Source of the DNA: Cryobacterium aureum | Lineage (GTDB): Bacteria > Actinomycetota > Actinomycetes > Actinomycetales > Microbacteriaceae | NCBI RefSeq assembly: GCF_002954245.1 | Contig: NZ_PPTG01000021.1 | Span: 38,003 to 79,711, forward strand | DNA length: 41,709 nucleotides | Direction: 5' to 3' | Part shown: positions 28,438 through 35,468 of the stretch, in pieces | Layout: each line of letters opens with the position of its first letter | How positions within the stretch are numbered: the stretch's first letter is position 1 | Translations under genes and position numbers: made by a program | The notes under the pieces: model-generated | Told to the model about the DNA's origin: nothing | The model's input: only the letters and a program-made list of their open reading frames with translations | Database searches by the model: none

Positions 28438-28471
28438 AGTGGGCGCCTGCATTGCAGGCGCCCACTTTTTT
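28438..28471 (+). terminator. Terminator after serA
   Basis: AGTGGGCGCCTGC, loop ATT, GCAGGCGCCCACT: a perfect 13-bp stem followed by TTTTT, 20 bases after the serA stop. Confidence 0.9.
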
Positions 28472-28486
28472 CGTTTGTGTGTCTGA

Positions 28487-28537
28487 GGGGTCGCAAATCC
28501 ACCTTCCCGGGTTGGTTTCAGATCGATCTGCGACCCC
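28487..28537. repeat. Intergenic palindromic element (REP-like)
   Basis: GGGGTCGCA (28487-28495) and TGCGACCCC (28529-28537) form perfect 9-bp outer arms. The interior holds CCCGGG and the palindrome AGATCGATCT. It lies between two 3' ends (serA and tetR), but the serA terminator is already complete upstream and no T run follows. The layout resembles a REP/MITE-type intergenic element; it could also end tetR transcription. Confidence 0.5.
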
Positions 28538-28553
28538 CCACGAGGTAGGCAGC

Positions 28554-29120
28554 CTACTCGTCGGGCGGCAGGAGCCGACCGATCAGGGTGATCAGCCGCG
28601 TCATCGCCGCATCGGTGTGATCCTCCGCGGCCAGCTCGTTCTCGGCCAGCGAGCTGTTGACGTACAGGCCGTCGCTGATCAGCATGATCGCTTGGGCAAC
28701 ATCCGGGTCGTGCACGGCCTCTTCGATCACCGAGAGCCAGCGCCGACGAATCTCGGTGAGCACCTGCATGGCGCGCGGGTCGCGGCCCTGGGCGAGCCGG
28801 GAACCCGCAATGTACGCGCGGTCGAGCGGACTGCCGGTGTGCACCGAGGTGCGAATGAGATAGTCGACCGGACCGGCCGGGGCGTTGCGAATATTCTCGG
28901 CGTCCTGCAGGGCGAGCGCATCGAGGCGGGCCAGCAGACCGTCGACGAGGGCATCCTTCGACGCGAAGTGATAGAGCAGGCCCCCCTTCGAGACCGCGGC
29001 GACCCCCGCAACCGCGTCGAGGGTCGCGGACCGCTCCCCGCCCTCGACCAGCAACTCCTCGAAGGCGTCGAGAAGACGATCCCGGGTGGAAACGGAGGGT
29101 GCTGGCACATTTTTCGGCAT
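28554..29120 (-). CDS. TetR family transcriptional regulator
   Basis: A 188-residue repressor-type regulator. Residues 10-58 form the helix-turn-helix domain (RDRLLDAFEELLVEGGERSATLDAVAGVAAVSKGGLLYHFASKDALVDGLL), with the SKGGLLYHF recognition helix region typical of TetR. The C-terminal ligand domain is variable. The gene diverges from an MFS exporter gene with a 24-bp dyad between them, the classic repressor/exporter pairing. The ligand is probably a substrate of the exporter. Start ATG 29120 has no clear ribosome site. Confidence 0.9.
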   Translation of the reverse strand: MPKNVPAPSVSTRDRLLDAFEELLVEGGERSATLDAVAGVAAVSKGGLLYHFASKDALVDGLLARLDALALQDAENIRNAPAGPVDYLIRTSVHTGSPLDRAYIAGSRLAQGRDPRAMQVLTEIRRRWLSVIEEAVHDPDVAQAIMLISDGLYVNSSLAENELAAEDHTDAAMTRLITLIGRLLPPDE

Positions 29121-29160
29121 TGGCCCATGGTATCGAAGCGCGCGACGGTCGCGTTGGACA

Positions 29161-29184
29161 ACTATACCGTCTAGCCGGTACAGT
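29161..29184. promoter_or_regulatory. TetR-type operator dyad between tetR and the MFS gene
   Basis: ACTATACCGTCT is mirrored by AGCCGGTACAGT: 20 of 24 positions are symmetric around a central CTAG. A TAGACT box (29184-29189) overlaps its right edge and could be the -10 of the exporter gene, so a bound repressor would block it. Confidence 0.7.
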
Positions 29185-29241
29185 AGACTTTATTGCTCCG
29201 CTCCCGGCGGTCGAGAAACAACCCAGAAAGTGATCGAGATC

Positions 29242-30825
29242 GTGTCTGCCCCCGCTGTTCCCACCACGCCCCTTGACCTGACCCGTGTTGGACTCGGTAA
29301 CGTCGCTGATCGACCGGGAGCGGCATCCGCTTTGCCGGTACAGCACGACCGCAGGCGCTGGTGGGCCCTCGCGGTGCTGATGCTCCCGGTGCTGCTCGTG
29401 TCGATCGACAACACCGTGCTCAACTTCGCCCTGCCAGCGATCTCCACGGCCACCCTGCCGACCGGCGTGCAGCTGCTCTGGATGGTCGATATCTACCCGC
29501 TCGTACTGGCCGGACTGCTCGTGGCCATGGGCAGCCTGGGCGACCGCATCGGGCGCCGCCGCCTGCTGATGATCGGCTCGGCCGGCTTCGGCGTGGTGTC
29601 GGTGTTCGCGGCGTTCGCCCCGAGCATCGAGGGACTCATCATCGCCAGGGCCGCCCTCGGTTTTTTCGGCGCGATGCTCATGCCCTCGACCCTGTCGCTG
29701 CTGCGTTCCACCTTCGTCGACCGCGACCAGCGTCGTCTCGCCATCGCGATCTGGGCCACCGGCTTCGCGGCCGGCAGCGCCCTCGGGCCGGTGGTCGGCG
29801 GCATTCTGCTCGAGCATTTCGCCTGGGGCTCGGTGTTTCTCATCGCCGTTCCCGTTCTGCTGCCGCTGCTGGTGCTGGCACCGATCCTGGTGACCGAATC
29901 ACGCGATCCGCACCCGGGGCGCATCGACCTGCTCAGTATCGCGCTGTCGCTCGGCACCATGCTGCCGATTGTCTACGGCATCAAGAGCATCGCCGAGCAC
30001 GGTGTGGCCTGGCTCACGCTCGCCCCGATCGCGCTCGGCCTGGGACTCGGCCTGTGGTTCGTGCGTCGGCAGCTGCATGTGCCCAGCCCCATGCTCGACA
30101 TGGGACTGTTTCGGCGCGGCGCGTTCAGCGGGGCCGTTGGAGTCAACCTGCTCAGTGTCACGGCGCTGGTCGGCTGCCTGTTCTTCATTTCGCAGCACCT
30201 GCAGCTCGTGCTGGGGCTCTCCCCATTGAACGCCGGGCTCGTGCTCGTTCCTGGCCTGGCCGCGATGATCGTGGCCGGCCTGCTGATCGTGCCGATTGCC
30301 CGCCGGGTACGCCCGTCCCGGGTGGTGCCCGTGGCGCTGCTGGTGTCGGTGGCCGGATTCGCGTCGATCGCGCTGCGCGGCGGTGCAATCGATGCCTTCT
30401 GGATCGGCGTCGCCTTCGTGCTGCTCGGCATCGGAATCGGAGCGGCCGAGACCGTCTCGAACGAGCTCATCGTGGCGACCGCGCCGGCCGATAAGGCGGG
30501 GGCGGCATCCGCTGTGTCTGAGACAGCCTACGAACTGGGAGCGGTGCTGGGTACGGCCGTCCTTGGCACCATTCTCACGGTGTCCTACCGGGCGGCGGTG
30601 CTGTTGCCCGACGGCCTGAGCGCAGCCGACCGGCTGGCGGCGGGGGAGACCCTCGGCGGCGCCGTTGCGGTGGCCGACCACCTTTCGCCGGCGGTCGCCC
30701 AGCAACTGCTCGAGTCGGCCCGGCACGCCTTCGACAGCGGCGTCGGCCTGACCGCCTGGATCGGCGTCGCGCTCGTGCTCGGTGCCGCCGCGTTAGCGTT
30801 GGTGTCGCTACGCCGTGCGCGCTAA
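29242..30825 (+). CDS. MFS transporter, DHA2 (14-TM) drug exporter type
   Basis: Proton-driven exporter of 527 residues with about 14 membrane segments. Motif D1 (LVSIDNTVLNFALPAI) in TM1, motif A (GSLGDRIGRRRLLMIG) between TM2 and TM3, and motif C (GSALGPVVGGILLEHF) in TM5 mark an antiporter of the EmrB/QacA type. GTG 29242 is the preferred start; GTG 29230 is 4 codons earlier and neither has an ideal ribosome site (AGAAAG lies 11 bases before 29242). It is divergent from and probably repressed by the TetR gene. The substrate is unknown; toxic lipophilic or cationic compounds are usual for the family. A very long hairpin follows the stop. Confidence 0.9.
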   Translation: MSAPAVPTTPLDLTRVGLGNVADRPGAASALPVQHDRRRWWALAVLMLPVLLVSIDNTVLNFALPAISTATLPTGVQLLWMVDIYPLVLAGLLVAMGSLGDRIGRRRLLMIGSAGFGVVSVFAAFAPSIEGLIIARAALGFFGAMLMPSTLSLLRSTFVDRDQRRLAIAIWATGFAAGSALGPVVGGILLEHFAWGSVFLIAVPVLLPLLVLAPILVTESRDPHPGRIDLLSIALSLGTMLPIVYGIKSIAEHGVAWLTLAPIALGLGLGLWFVRRQLHVPSPMLDMGLFRRGAFSGAVGVNLLSVTALVGCLFFISQHLQLVLGLSPLNAGLVLVPGLAAMIVAGLLIVPIARRVRPSRVVPVALLVSVAGFASIALRGGAIDAFWIGVAFVLLGIGIGAAETVSNELIVATAPADKAGAASAVSETAYELGAVLGTAVLGTILTVSYRAAVLLPDGLSAADRLAAGETLGGAVAVADHLSPAVAQQLLESARHAFDSGVGLTAWIGVALVLGAAALALVSLRRAR

Positions 30826-30830
30826 AGCTC

Positions 30831-30889
30831 GCGAGAGCGGGAATATTGCTGCTTCAACACCCGTGAAGCAGCAATTTTTCCGCTCTCGC
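30831..30889. terminator. Long hairpin between convergent MFS and DUF6458 genes
   Basis: Two 26-base arms (30831-30856 and 30864-30889) pair at all but one position, counting one G-T pair, around loop ACACCCG. The arms begin GCGAGAGCGG and end TTGCTGCTTCA. The TTTTT lies inside the 3' arm. It can terminate both convergent genes, but is much longer than the other terminators in this window. Confidence 0.75.
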
Positions 30890-30904
30890 AATTAGAGCTG
30901 GGGG

Positions 30905-31156
30905 CTAGAGGTCGTCGATGGAGTTCTCGCGGCGGGTGACCTGCTCGCCGTTCGCCGGGTCGGCGATGGTGCGGGTCGTGCTCACGCTGTTGCGGCGACG
31001 GGTCATCAGCACGATGCCGAGGATAGTCACGAGCGCTCCGGCCGCGAGCAGAATGTAACCAACGAGCCGCAGGTCGACTCCGGTGACGGTGATGTCGAGG
31101 GCCCACACCAGAATGGCGCCGACGACGAGCAGAAAGATTCCAAGTCCGATACTCAT
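30905..31156 (-). CDS. DUF6458 family small membrane protein
   Basis: An 83-residue protein with two membrane segments (SIGLGIFLLVVGAILVWALDI and LVGYILLAAGALVTILGIVLM) joined by TVTGVDLR, the recognisable pattern of DUF6458 proteins of actinobacteria. The cytoplasmic tail is basic then acidic (MTRRRNSVSTTRTI, RRENSIDDL). ATG 31156 is preceded by AGCAGGG. It diverges from leuB across 112 bases. Function unknown. Confidence 0.8.
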   Translation of the reverse strand: MSIGLGIFLLVVGAILVWALDITVTGVDLRLVGYILLAAGALVTILGIVLMTRRRNSVSTTRTIADPANGEQVTRRENSIDDL

Positions 31157-31268
31157 GATGCCCTGCTTTCTGTTGGTGGTGCGCTAGGGACAAGCCTAGG
31201 CACTTCCGCGAGAAAGGTAAGGTTTGAATATACGCAATTCAGGTGATCATTGACTGTTTCGGAGCCGC

Positions 31269-32339
31269 ATGTCTCGTACTATCAAACTCGCTGTCATTCC
31301 CGGAGACGGGATTGGACCGGAAGTTGTCGCCGAGGCCGTGAAAGTGCTCGGCGCCGTCGCGGGTCGCGATGACGTCACGATTGAGACGAGCACCTTTCAG
31401 CTGGGCGCCGCGCGGTTCCTCGAAACCGGCGATGTCCTCACGGATGCCGACCTCGCGTCGATCCAGCAGCACGACGCTATTCTGCTGGGCGCCGTCGGTG
31501 GCGTTCCCGGCGATCCGCGACTGAAAGACGCCAACATCGAGCGTGGGCTGCTGCTCGGTCTGCGCTTCGCGCTCGACCACTACGTGAACCTGCGGCCCTG
31601 CACGATCTACCCCGGCGTCACGAGCCCGCTCGCCGCGCCCGGCGTGGTGGACTTCGTCGTCGTGCGTGAGGGAACCGAAGGCCCCTATGTCGGAAACGGC
31701 GGCACCATCCGCCGCGGTACCCCGCAGGAAGTCGCCAACGAGGTGTCGGTGAACACCGCCTACGGCGTGGAACGCGTCGTGCGGTACGCCTTCGAGGTGG
31801 CCCAGGGGCGCGAGCGCAAACGCCTCACCCTCGTGCACAAGACCAACGTGCTCGTTTTCGCCGGCAGCCTGTGGCAACGCATCGTGAACGAGGTGGCCCT
31901 TGAGTACCCCCAGGTTGTGGTTGATTATCTGCACGTCGACGCGGCGACCATTTTCTTCGTCACGAATCCGAGTAGATTCGATGTACTCGTCACCGATAAC
32001 CTCTTTGGCGATATTCTCACCGACCTCGCAGCGGCAATCAGCGGCGGCATCGGCCTGGCGGCCTCCGGCAATATCAACCCGACCGGCCGCTTTCCCAGCA
32101 TGTTCGAGCCGGTTCACGGCTCGGCTCCCGATATCGCCGGCCAGCAACTCGCCGACCCGACCGCGGCCATCCTCTCGGTGGCGCTGATGCTCGACCACCT
32201 CGGGCTGACGGATGCCGCGGCGCGCGTCAACGAGGCGGTGGCCGATGATCTGGCCCGACGCACCGCATCCGTGCGACGCAGCACCGCTGAGGTGGGAGAC
32301 GCCATCGTGACCCTTCTGACAGACAAGGTACTGAAATGA
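31269..32339 (+). CDS. leuB: 3-isopropylmalate dehydrogenase
   Basis: NAD-dependent oxidative decarboxylation in leucine synthesis. The 356-residue protein has the isocitrate/isopropylmalate dehydrogenase fold: [18 protein letters not shown] at the start, LLGAVGG, substrate arginines in [27 protein letters not shown], and the metal site in [23 protein letters not shown]. This form, with [20 protein letters not shown], is typical of actinobacterial LeuB. CGGAG lies about 5 bases before ATG 31269. Its stop overlaps the ilvE start (ATGA at 32336). A tartrate or isocitrate dehydrogenase is unlikely given the ilvE neighbour. Confidence 0.93.
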   Translation: MSRTIKLAVIPGDGIGPEVVAEAVKVLGAVAGRDDVTIETSTFQLGAARFLETGDVLTDADLASIQQHDAILLGAVGGVPGDPRLKDANIERGLLLGLRFALDHYVNLRPCTIYPGVTSPLAAPGVVDFVVVREGTEGPYVGNGGTIRRGTPQEVANEVSVNTAYGVERVVRYAFEVAQGRERKRLTLVHKTNVLVFAGSLWQRIVNEVALEYPQVVVDYLHVDAATIFFVTNPSRFDVLVTDNLFGDILTDLAAAISGGIGLAASGNINPTGRFPSMFEPVHGSAPDIAGQQLADPTAAILSVALMLDHLGLTDAAARVNEAVADDLARRTASVRRSTAEVGDAIVTLLTDKVLK

Positions 32340-33433
32340 CCGTGACTTTCCCCCTGACTTTTGATCTCACACCGTCGACCGACGCACGCGCCGAAGCCGA
32401 ACGCGAGGAGATTCTCGCCGACCCGGGATTCGGCCAACACTTCACCGACCACATGGTCACGATCGACTGGTCGGTCGAGGCCGGCTGGCACGACGCTCGC
32501 GTGACGCCCTACGGTCCGCTGCTGCTCGACCCGGCCTCGTCGGTGCTGCACTACGGCCAGGAGATCTTCGAGGGGCTCAAGGCCTACCGGCACGCCGACA
32601 ACTCCATCTGGACCTTCCGGCCCGAAAAGAACGCCGAGCGGCTGCAGCGCTCTGCGCACCGCCTCGCCCTGCCCGAGCTGTCGGTGGAGGACTTTATCGA
32701 GTCGGTCAAGCAGATGATCGCGATCGATGGCGACTGGGTGCCGTCCGCGCCCGAGACCAGCCTGTATCTTCGCCCGTTCATGATCGCCAACGAGAGCTTT
32801 CTCGGCGTGCGCGCCGCCCACAAGGTGAGCTTCTACGTGATTGCGAGCCCGGCCGGCGCCTACTTCGCCGACGGCGTCGCCCCCGTGAAGATCTGGCTGT
32901 CTACCGAGTACTCCCGCGCCGGCCGCGGTGGTACAGGCGCCGCCAAGTGCGGCGGCAACTACGCCGCTTCGCTGCTGCCTCAGATGGAAGCCTACGAAAA
33001 CGGCTGCGCCCAAGTGCTCTTTCTCGACGGCGAGACCGGAACGAACGTTGACGAGCTCGGCGGCATGAACGTGTTCTTCGTGTACGGCACCGACACGCTC
33101 GTCACGCCTCTGCTGACCGGCTCCATTCTCGAGGGAGTCACCCGCGACAGCATCATGCAGCTCGCTCGCGACCGCGGTATGACCGTTGAGGAGCGCGCGG
33201 TGACGCTCGATGAGTGGCGTGAGGGAGCAGCATCTGGTGCCATCACCGAGGTCTTCGCCTGCGGAACCGCCGCCGTCGTCACCCCGATCGGCCAGCTCAA
33301 GGCCAAGGACTTCACGATCGGCGAAGCGGATGCCCCCGCCGGCGCGATTACCCTGTCGCTGCGCCAGGAACTCACCGACATCCAGTACGGCCGCCTGCCC
33401 GACCGGCATGGCTGGCTAACGCGCCTAGACTGA
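32336..33433 (+). CDS. ilvE: branched-chain amino acid aminotransferase
   Basis: PLP enzyme for the last step of valine, leucine and isoleucine synthesis. At 365 residues it is the long (BCAT class II, eukaryote-like) form usual in actinobacteria. The PLP lysine is K204 in [22 protein letters not shown] and [11 protein letters not shown] are conserved, as is [12 protein letters not shown], where the substrate-binding loop lies. It is coupled to leuB by a four-base overlap. A TAGACT box at 33426-33431 overlaps its last codons and may drive the following FAH-fold gene. Confidence 0.95.
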   Translation: MTVTFPLTFDLTPSTDARAEAEREEILADPGFGQHFTDHMVTIDWSVEAGWHDARVTPYGPLLLDPASSVLHYGQEIFEGLKAYRHADNSIWTFRPEKNAERLQRSAHRLALPELSVEDFIESVKQMIAIDGDWVPSAPETSLYLRPFMIANESFLGVRAAHKVSFYVIASPAGAYFADGVAPVKIWLSTEYSRAGRGGTGAAKCGGNYAASLLPQMEAYENGCAQVLFLDGETGTNVDELGGMNVFFVYGTDTLVTPLLTGSILEGVTRDSIMQLARDRGMTVEERAVTLDEWREGAASGAITEVFACGTAAVVTPIGQLKAKDFTIGEADAPAGAITLSLRQELTDIQYGRLPDRHGWLTRLD

Positions 33434-33466
33434 AGCTTTGGCCTTGTTGAGGCGGAATCGAGACAC

Positions 33467-34186
33467 GTGAAGATCGCACGCTACAGCTACCAGGGCGCCA
33501 TCGCGTTCGGCATCGTTGACGACGACGAACTGGTCGTGCTCACCAGTGACCCGATGTTCGCCGGATTCGACACGACCGGCGACCGGGTTGCCCTGGCCGA
33601 CGTGAAGCTGCTGGCGCCGGTGATTCCGCGCTCGAAGATCGTCGCGGTGGTCTCGGCCGAGGCGTTCGTGCTTCGGCCCAACACCGCGGTTGTCGGCCCC
33701 GGTGACGCCATCGTGCTGCCGGCCGCCTCCGAGCGGGTCGAGGTCGACGGTCAGCTCGCCATCATCATCGGCAAGATCGCCAAAAACGTTTCTGCAGCGG
33801 ATGCCGCTGGTCGCGTCTTCGGCTACACCGTCGCGACGGTCGTCACCGCGGCCGACCTGTCTTCGGGTCTAGCGGGCGCGTTCGACACGTTTTTGCCGCT
33901 CGGCCCGGTCATCGAAACCGAGTTCGACGAGGCGGCCACAGCGCTGCGCGGGCTCATTAATGACGAGGAATTTCAGGCGGTCTCGCTCGGCGACGACGAC
34001 CGTACTACCGAGGAGGTCGTTGCTGCCATCGTGTCCTTCGCCTCGAGCGTTTTCACCCTGCTGCCGGGCGACGTGATTCTGGCCGGAGCGCTGGACACGC
34101 CTGCGGCCGTCGTCGACGGCGACGCGGTCTCGATGTCGATCGCGGGCATCGGAACCCTGGTGAACCCGGTGGTGCGCCCGGCGTGA
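33467..34186 (+). CDS. FAH-fold protein lacking the metal site (probable pseudoenzyme)
   Basis: The 239-residue protein aligns along its length with the fumarylacetoacetate hydrolase family: KIARYSY, KLLAPVIPRSKIVAVV, RPNTAVVGPGDAIVLP, VFGYTVAT, FDTFLPLGPVIETE, LLPGDVILAG, GIGTLVNPV. Active members bind a divalent metal through a Glu-x-Glu and an Asp. Here the usual EGELAVVIG region reads VDGQLAIIIG (Glu to Gln), the usual VANDVTARDL reads VATVVTAADL (Asp lost), and the segment with the catalytic His (normally NYADHA) is deleted. The frame is intact with normal codon use, so it is not an ordinary pseudogene. Start GTG 33467 has GAGGCGGAA nearby. In relatives an active FAH gene commonly sits between ilvE and gltX (from memory). 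Confidence 0.8.
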   Translation: MKIARYSYQGAIAFGIVDDDELVVLTSDPMFAGFDTTGDRVALADVKLLAPVIPRSKIVAVVSAEAFVLRPNTAVVGPGDAIVLPAASERVEVDGQLAIIIGKIAKNVSAADAAGRVFGYTVATVVTAADLSSGLAGAFDTFLPLGPVIETEFDEAATALRGLINDEEFQAVSLGDDDRTTEEVVAAIVSFASSVFTLLPGDVILAGALDTPAAVVDGDAVSMSIAGIGTLVNPVVRPA

Positions 34187-34233
34187 TCCGCTGCGGGCGC
34201 GGTCGTTCCGGTGCGGCCCACCTTGTGACCATG

Positions 34234-34255
34234 GGCCCAGTTTATAAACTGGGCC
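34234..34255. repeat. Perfect 22-bp palindrome (first of two)
   Basis: GGCCCAGTTTA followed by its exact reverse complement, with an AT-rich centre (TTTATAAA). It lies between the convergent FAH-fold and aminotransferase genes. It may form a hairpin or cruciform; no T run follows on either strand. Confidence 0.9.
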
Positions 34256-34258
34256 TGG

Positions 34259-34280
34259 GGACGGGGCCCGGGCCCCGTCC
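34259..34280. repeat. Perfect 22-bp palindrome (second of two)
   Basis: GGACGGGGCCC followed by its exact reverse complement, all G/C except the outer A-T pairs, only three bases after the previous palindrome. Together they fill the gap between two 3' ends and could stop transcription from both sides. Confidence 0.9.
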
Positions 34281-34286
34281 ACGGTG

Positions 34287-35387
34287 TCAGGGGCGCAGGG
34301 CGGCCAGGGCCAGGGCCACGTCGTCCTCGTCGTTGAAAAGGTGGAAGGCGACCCGTGCGCGGCCGGCCCGACCCGAGGCGGTGAGGCCGGAAGCGGTGAG
34401 GCGCGCGAGGTCGCGGCCATCGGCATCCGGCCAGCTGATGATGGCCTGGCCACGTGACGGCAAGCCGAGCCCCCCGCAGAGGGCGTCGCCGAGGGCCACG
34501 TTGTGGGCGGCCACCTCGGCTAGGTCGAGACTGCGGAACAGGTCGATGGCCGGCTCAGCGCCTACCCAGGCTGGCCAGGCCGGTGACACGTCGAACCTGC
34601 GGGCGTCGGGAGCGAGCGCCATGGCCGGACCGTAGCAGGATGCCCACAGGTCGTCTCCCGCATACCATCCGGCATTGATCGGGTGCAGGTGTGCCGCGAA
34701 TGCGTCGCTGACTGTGAAGAACGCGACGCCGCGCGGGGCACCGAGCCACTTGTAGCTGTGGCAGATGGTGGCGTCAAAAGCGGATGCGTCGACCGGCATC
34801 CACCCGGTGGCCTGGGTCGTGTCGCAGAGCGTGAAGGTGCCGGTACGTCGGGCTGCCGCACGAATCGCGTCGCTGTCGGCGAGGGTGCCGGTGGCGGACT
34901 GCACCAGGGAAAACGCGACCAGCCAGGTGTTTGCGGTGAGGCTCGCGGCCAGATCGGCCAGCTCCACCTGTCGCACGGTCACGCCGCGGTGTGCCTGCGC
35001 CAGAAACGGGAACACCATCGAGCTGAAGTCGCCGCGGGGCAGTACGACTTCGGCATCGTCGGGGATGCTGGCCGCGACCAGGCCCGCCATGACCGAGGTC
35101 TGCGAGCCGATCGCCACGTTGTGAGGTGCGACGTGCACCAGATCGGCATACCCAACGCGTACGCGCTCGACGACCTCTCCGTAGCGGGAAGCGCTGGCCT
35201 GGCCGCGTGACCAGACCTCGGTATCGGCGCGCATAGCGGCGATCGTGTCGATGGTCGGGAGTCCGAGCGTGCAGGCGGCCAGGTAGCCGCGACCGGCGGT
35301 GTAGCGGGTGCGGGCTTCGGCAAGGGTCACGGTTGTCGTGCTCGTACTGGCGGTGGGGCTGCTGGTGCTCGTTGCTGCGGGGCTCAT
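34287..35387 (-). CDS. class V aminotransferase-fold PLP enzyme
   Basis: A 366-residue PLP protein of the kynureninase/cysteine desulfurase fold (aspartate aminotransferase superfamily). The Schiff-base lysine is in CHSYKWLGAPRGVAFF; the PLP-contacting aspartate is in TFTLCDTTQATGWMPVD. The N-terminal 25 residues are a low-complexity Ser/Thr stretch (TSTSSPTASTSTTT). ATG 35387 is preferred over 35411, where the frame merely extends into the divergent promoter. It is divergent from a LysR gene that probably controls it. Substrate unknown: cysteine desulfurase is unlikely because no active-site cysteine loop is seen; kynureninase, isopenicillin epimerase-like or a racemase remain possible. Confidence 0.8.
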   Translation of the reverse strand: MSPAATSTSSPTASTSTTTVTLAEARTRYTAGRGYLAACTLGLPTIDTIAAMRADTEVWSRGQASASRYGEVVERVRVGYADLVHVAPHNVAIGSQTSVMAGLVAASIPDDAEVVLPRGDFSSMVFPFLAQAHRGVTVRQVELADLAASLTANTWLVAFSLVQSATGTLADSDAIRAAARRTGTFTLCDTTQATGWMPVDASAFDATICHSYKWLGAPRGVAFFTVSDAFAAHLHPINAGWYAGDDLWASCYGPAMALAPDARRFDVSPAWPAWVGAEPAIDLFRSLDLAEVAAHNVALGDALCGGLGLPSRGQAIISWPDADGRDLARLTASGLTASGRAGRARVAFHLFNDEDDVALALAALRP

Positions 35388-35413
35388 GGTTCCAGTCTGG
35401 CCACCAAGCACTC

Positions 35414-35446
35414 ATGCAACAATGGCCAGTATTCGATGCAATGCAT
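35414..35446. promoter_or_regulatory. Candidate LysR-type binding region
   Basis: ATGCAA occurs at 35414-35419 and again at 35436-35441 (22 bases, two helical turns, apart). The second copy forms the dyad ATGCA-A-TGCAT (35436-35446). This is the divergent region of a LysR gene and its presumed target gene, where two dyads on one DNA face are expected. Confidence 0.5.
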
Positions 35447-35456
35447 AACCGGTGAT

Positions 35457-35462
35457 TATGAT
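35457..35462 (+). promoter_or_regulatory. -10 box (TATGAT) of the LysR gene, leaderless type
   Basis: TATGAT, then TACGAC, then ATG 35469. The near-consensus box ends 6 bases before the start codon and there is no ribosome site, so the mRNA probably starts at the ATG. Confidence 0.6.
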
Positions 35463-35468
35463 TACGAC

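Noticed and set aside
28554..30825. Antibiotic resistance determinant
   Set aside because: TetR plus a DHA2 exporter is a common housekeeping pairing; nothing in the sequence fixes an antibiotic as substrate.
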